From: Ascidia mentula
Lineage: Eukaryota; Chordata; Ascidiacea; Phlebobranchia; Ascidiidae
NCBI GenBank assembly: GCA_947561715.1
Contig: OX387204.1
Location: 16,621,001 to 16,685,000 of the forward strand
Direction of reading: 5' to 3'
DNA length: 64,000 nucleotides
The position numbers were made by a program, and so were the translations under genes. The notes below the pieces were generated by a model that saw nothing but the letters and a program-made list of their open reading frames with translations, ran no database searches and was not told the origin of the DNA. Below are positions 60,641 to 64,000 of this stretch, piece after piece (position 1 is the stretch's first letter; each line of letters starts with the position of its first letter).

Positions 60641-61253
60641 GCGCAATCAGCAGTTTTACTCACGTAGTGTGAGGTAGCGGGCCCCGGTAAGTAGGCGGCG
60701 AAGGTAAAACAACAAGCAGTCACTGAGCGGATCAGATCCACCCGCGGTTTTTCATCTGCAGTCCAGGAAAAGGATGTCTTTCGACTCAATGTATAGCACA
60801 TCAGCACAGGAAACTCACATGATGGAAAAGACAAAATTTTGACGCAGTTGGAGATTTTGAAACCTCGATGTGTTTAATGCGCTTATAAAACTTCAGAATA
60901 ATTGGATGAGGACGAAATTTGGAATGTTGGCACTCTTTTAGCGGTATCTGAAAATATACTGAAGTGTTTTGTGGTAGTTGGCAGTCATAGTATAAGTTAT
61001 TTGGTTCGCACGCCTCTTATGTCAGTTTAAACGGAGTTGAACGTTTTAAACGCTCCACATATATATTGGGTACAAACAGTTTACAGTGTAATAAAGGAGA
61101 ACCACGTTTTAATTCCAAAATCAAGGAATCTTGAAATTGTCCATGTTAAAATGGTACATTGCGTGGAAAATCAGATGGTGCAATTTTATTTTGTTTCAGA
61201 TTAAATGGTTGTTTTGTAAATATAATACTAACTGAAACGTATGTTTTTCACAG

Positions 61254-61401
61254 AGATCATTACAGTACCACTGTTGGCATTAACTGAATAAAAATAAAAC
61301 TGATACTAAAAACCGTAACTGCAGCGTACCTGTGGAGAAAAATCCTATTAAATTTCATTCTGCCTGAATTCCTTCTAATTTGACCAAGCGACATATTGAA
61401 C
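61254..61401 (+). other. G-alpha 5'UTR with upstream splice acceptor
   Basis: A textbook 3' splice site precedes this leader: branch-point consensus TACTAAC at 61,227-61,233, a T-rich tract (tgttttt) and cacag ending at 61,253. It is either a cis intron acceptor or a spliced-leader trans-splice site. The 148-nt leader has no ATG, so the first ATG met is the Met-Gly-Cys start at 61,402. Confidence 0.65.
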
Positions 61402-62472
61402 ATGGGTTGCGCCAGTTCATCGCCATCTGCGCGACCGGAAGCAGCGCGTTCCAAAATGATCGACCGCTCCATCAAGGAAGATGCAAAGCACAGCGATAAG
61501 GAGGTCAAGCTCCTCCTGCTGGGCGCCGGAGAATCGGGAAAAAGCACCATCGCGAAACAGATGAAGATCCTGTACAAAGAAGGGTATTCGGACAAGGAGC
61601 GCTATACTTACAAACACGTGGTTTATGCAAATGTTGTGCAGTCCATGTTGGCTATTGTTAAAGCCATGCCTTCGCTTCAGATCGAGTTCGAATCCTCTAG
61701 CAGCGTGACCGACTCCAAAAAAATCCTCGCCGCGAGCCAAACGCTAAAAGACTTTGAGCTTACAGGGGAAATCGGCCAAGCCCTCAGTCACCTATGGACT
61801 GACGGTGGCGTACGAGCGGCTTTCGATCGATCCAGCGAATATCAGCTTAACGACTCGGCCGAGTATTATTTCGATGCACTTGACCGACTGTGCAAGCCAG
61901 ACTACTCGCCTAACGACCAAGACGTCCTTCGAACGAGAGTCAAGACCACCGGCATCACAGAGACCAACTTCAACTACAAAAACTTGGATTTTCGGCTAAT
62001 CGACGTCGGTGGTCAGAGATCTGAACGAAAAAAGTGGATCCATTGTTTTGAAGACGTGACGTCAATTATCTTCTGCGTGGCGCTGTCTGCCTACGACATG
62101 CTCCTTGCTGAGGATGAAGAGACCAACAGGATGCAGGAGAGCATGAAGCTATTCGACTCGATTTGCAACAACACTTGGTTCCGCACCACCTCCATGATTC
62201 TTTTCCTCAATAAAACCGACATCTTTAAGAGGAAGATCGGGGCATCCCCGTTAACCATCTGCTTTCCCAACTATAGCGGCGAAAACACTTTCGACCAGGC
62301 GGCCACGTACATTCAACTTCAGTTTGAAAACCTTAACCGTTACCCTGACAAGATGATCTACACGCACTTTACCTGTGCCACGGACACCACTAATGTTCAA
62401 TTTGTCTTTGACGCCGTTTCTGACGTCATCCTCACCAAGGTGCTCGGCGACCTTGGCCTCATGACTGAGTGA
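61402..62472 (+). CDS. Gi/o-like G-protein alpha subunit, intronless
   Basis: A 356-residue alpha subunit of heterotrimeric G proteins: a GTPase switch that relays GPCR signals at the inner plasma membrane. The start is the ATG giving Met-Gly-Cys, which places the N-myristoylation Gly2 and palmitoylation Cys3; a TTG codon upstream in frame is not a credible start. Motifs: P-loop GAGESGKST 41-49, switch [12 protein letters not shown] with Arg179 and Thr182, switch [14 protein letters not shown] with Gln205, NKTD 270-273, and TCAT 324-327. Phrases such as [29 protein letters not shown] and [21 protein letters not shown] place it in the Gi/o/t class. The C-terminus is odd: it ends DLGLMTE where Gi ends DCGLF, so the pertussis-toxin cysteine is Leu351 and there are two extra residues. 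Gi genes normally have introns; this one has none. It may be the ascidian-specific Gi-like class (Gx) I recall from Ciona, but I cannot confirm that here. Confidence 0.96.
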   Translation: MGCASSSPSARPEAARSKMIDRSIKEDAKHSDKEVKLLLLGAGESGKSTIAKQMKILYKEGYSDKERYTYKHVVYANVVQSMLAIVKAMPSLQIEFESSSSVTDSKKILAASQTLKDFELTGEIGQALSHLWTDGGVRAAFDRSSEYQLNDSAEYYFDALDRLCKPDYSPNDQDVLRTRVKTTGITETNFNYKNLDFRLIDVGGQRSERKKWIHCFEDVTSIIFCVALSAYDMLLAEDEETNRMQESMKLFDSICNNTWFRTTSMILFLNKTDIFKRKIGASPLTICFPNYSGENTFDQAATYIQLQFENLNRYPDKMIYTHFTCATDTTNVQFVFDAVSDVILTKVLGDLGLMTE

Positions 62473-63520
62473 GAGTCCTTCGGAAGCCCAGCGGTATGGA
62501 CTTTAGTGGCACGCATCCGCTTTGTTGTACTCCACATCACGAGAAATCAGCGCCAATGGGACGAATGAATTTATGTTTGAGTCGCGAGTTAAGTGCGTGT
62601 TGGTCATCTACATCACGCCCCCAGTCAACATGGGTTGCTTAAGTTATCGTTCCTCCACAATCGAAGTATTATATTGCTTTGAAGTTACGCGTTTCGTCTG
62701 TGCTGGTTGGTGTTCATACAACTGAACTAAACGGAGAAACGAAGTGCGTTATACTACGTTACGATTGAACGACTGCCAGTCATCCACTTCAGCCTACTTC
62801 AAAAGTTTAGAATGCATACGACCGATTCTTCAGTGTTTATCATTTTTGACCTATTGTACAAGTTGCTGTGCCGGAGAAAGGCGTAACACCACTGACTGAT
62901 GCGGGTTCATTTTTTGACAGTTGCTTACAATCATTTACTGCTTCTAAATCATCTTCATTGGCTTCTTGTTGCATTATGACACTTTGTGACTACGAGACCC
63001 TGCTGAAAATGCTCTTATTGTGTTGCATAGTACTACTTTTAAACGCAGCTTATTTAATGCTTGCGATAAGTTTGTGAGCCAAGCTGTCGTTAGTGTTTGT
63101 TCGTGGAGCGCCGCGGTCCAACTGTGATTATTTATGAATTTGGAAACCGCGTGTTTAAAATTTCAACCTATGGTTCCATTTTTGGAAACAACGTGGGCAA
63201 TTATTGGACTATTTCATGCATTCATCATACAATCGACCATTTTACAATTTTCACAACACGATAATGTACTGATTGGTTGATATTTACGCTGATCAAATGT
63301 GTCTGAACTATCCTGTAAAAACAAAAATTTTGGCAACAGTTTTAAATTTTCCATCTTTCCGTGTTTCTACTTTGGGGTGGTGTAATAAGGGCAAATGTAT
63401 AATTTCTTCGTGCTGTTTTTTTTTCTGTCGTTAATTTGTTTCTTTATGTACTTTGTGCTACACCGCCTTTAGGACCTGTCGCGGTCTTCACTTCGTTCAA
63501 TAAATTTCATCTTTCATTTG
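62473..63520 (+). other. G-alpha 3'UTR
   Basis: A 1-kb AT-rich tail follows the stop and leads to AATAAA at 63,499-63,504. The next 40 bases are T/GT-rich (catttgctttcg, ttttatttgtttgtcgtgg), which fits a cleavage and polyadenylation site. No earlier AATAAA was seen. The tail is long compared with the coding region. Confidence 0.6.
63499..63504 (+). terminator. Poly(A) signal of the G-alpha gene
   Basis: Canonical AATAAA with a GT/T-rich downstream element, about 1,030 bases after the G-alpha stop. Confidence 0.65.
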
Positions 63521-63524
63521 CTTT

Positions 63525-64000
63525 CGATTTTATTTGTTTGTCGTGGAAGATTCCACTACAGTGTGCAGTACAGATGTTATTCGCATTGATTCATGCAACT
63601 TAGTAAAGGCGGTTATAATAAAAGAAATCTCTCTTTATGGCAATCAAAATCGAAACAACAAAAAGGCTGCTTTTAGACACATTAAACATCTTGATATAAG
63701 CTTTGATAGTGCTCAATAGGTATTTATTTCAATGAAAACAAAGTTACAATTTAGGAAACAAACCAAACTTGCGGATTTATTGGCTGGTGCCATGGTCCCT
63801 CCCTGGATACAACAATAGACAGTTGTGCATATGATTTGGGTCGGTCATAAGTGTGGCCTAAAAGTCTGCGTCAAGATCATCTGTTATTCATGTTGTTTAG
63901 AGTGATTATAAAGGTCGTCCTAGGACATAAGACCAAGGCAAGTCTGCAGGCAAGCGGTCTTTCGAGATCACATGTCTTTCTCTCCAATCACTGAAATCTA
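63525..64000. other. Right flank, no feature seen
   Basis: No coding frame longer than about 60 codons, no RNA gene and no repeat of note. Confidence 0.5.

Larger units (their letters stand above)
48792..61253. other. 12.4-kb stretch between CNOT3 and G-alpha without a supportable gene
   Basis: The first part should be CNOT3 3'UTR. No AATAAA was seen within about 1.2 kb of the stop; ATTAAA sites at about 49,980 and 50,659 are weak candidates. Other items: a C-rich tract at about 49,460-49,560, perfect TGACGTCA sites at 49,314, 52,447 and 58,376, a CTG repeat at 51,777-51,795, a 14-bp palindrome plus CA run at 54,604-54,630, and a GCACA repeat at about 60,602-60,640. No open frame longer than 120 codons and no recognisable domain is present. 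The right end presumably holds the G-alpha promoter and an outron or leader intron. Confidence 0.55.

Overview
The window looks like nuclear DNA from a tunicate, most likely a Ciona-type ascidian. The evidence is three animal genes with chordate-like products, compact introns of a few hundred bases, AT-rich non-coding DNA, and a Gi-like G-alpha whose open frame has no intron. The species call is inference; the gene calls are not.

Layout. Positions 1-22,100 hold no gene I can support. From 22.1 to 23.3 kb there is a CpG-richer stretch with three perfect TGACGTCA sites in 93 bp. From 23,353 to about 42,374 the minus strand carries a complete neuropathy target esterase (PNPLA6/PNPLA7/Swiss cheese) gene. 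I could join it into 30 coding exons with consistent reading phase, giving about 1,404 residues (1,438 with the alternative 5' end). From 46,632 to 48,791 the plus strand encodes CNOT3 of the CCR4-NOT deadenylase in one exon, head-to-head with the esterase gene. From 48.8 to 61.2 kb no gene is supported. From 61,402 to 62,472 the plus strand encodes a single-exon Gi/o-like G-protein alpha subunit, with a poly(A) signal at 63,499.

The most interesting part is 25.7-29.3 kb, inside the esterase gene. The exon that supplies the catalytic aspartate of the patatin domain is present twice. Both copies are 117 bp with the same phase (1/1). The upstream copy, 27,457-27,573, differs at 12 of 38 codons and ends in a GC rather than a GT donor. 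In the intron between the copies, on the transcribed strand and about 155 nt before the second copy, lies a sequence that satisfies every core position of a type I hammerhead ribozyme (26,573-26,625). A related but core-mutated copy lies in the intron before the first copy (28,443-28,493). Two other foldback structures lie in the same part of the gene. This suggests, but does not show, a self-cleaving RNA linked to mutually exclusive exon choice in a lysophospholipase.

Other accessory features are a 491-bp hAT-like MITE with inverted ends and a 7/8-matching 8-bp target duplication, an 88-bp TA-flanked foldback, microsatellites, and many TGACGTCA palindromes to the right of 22 kb.
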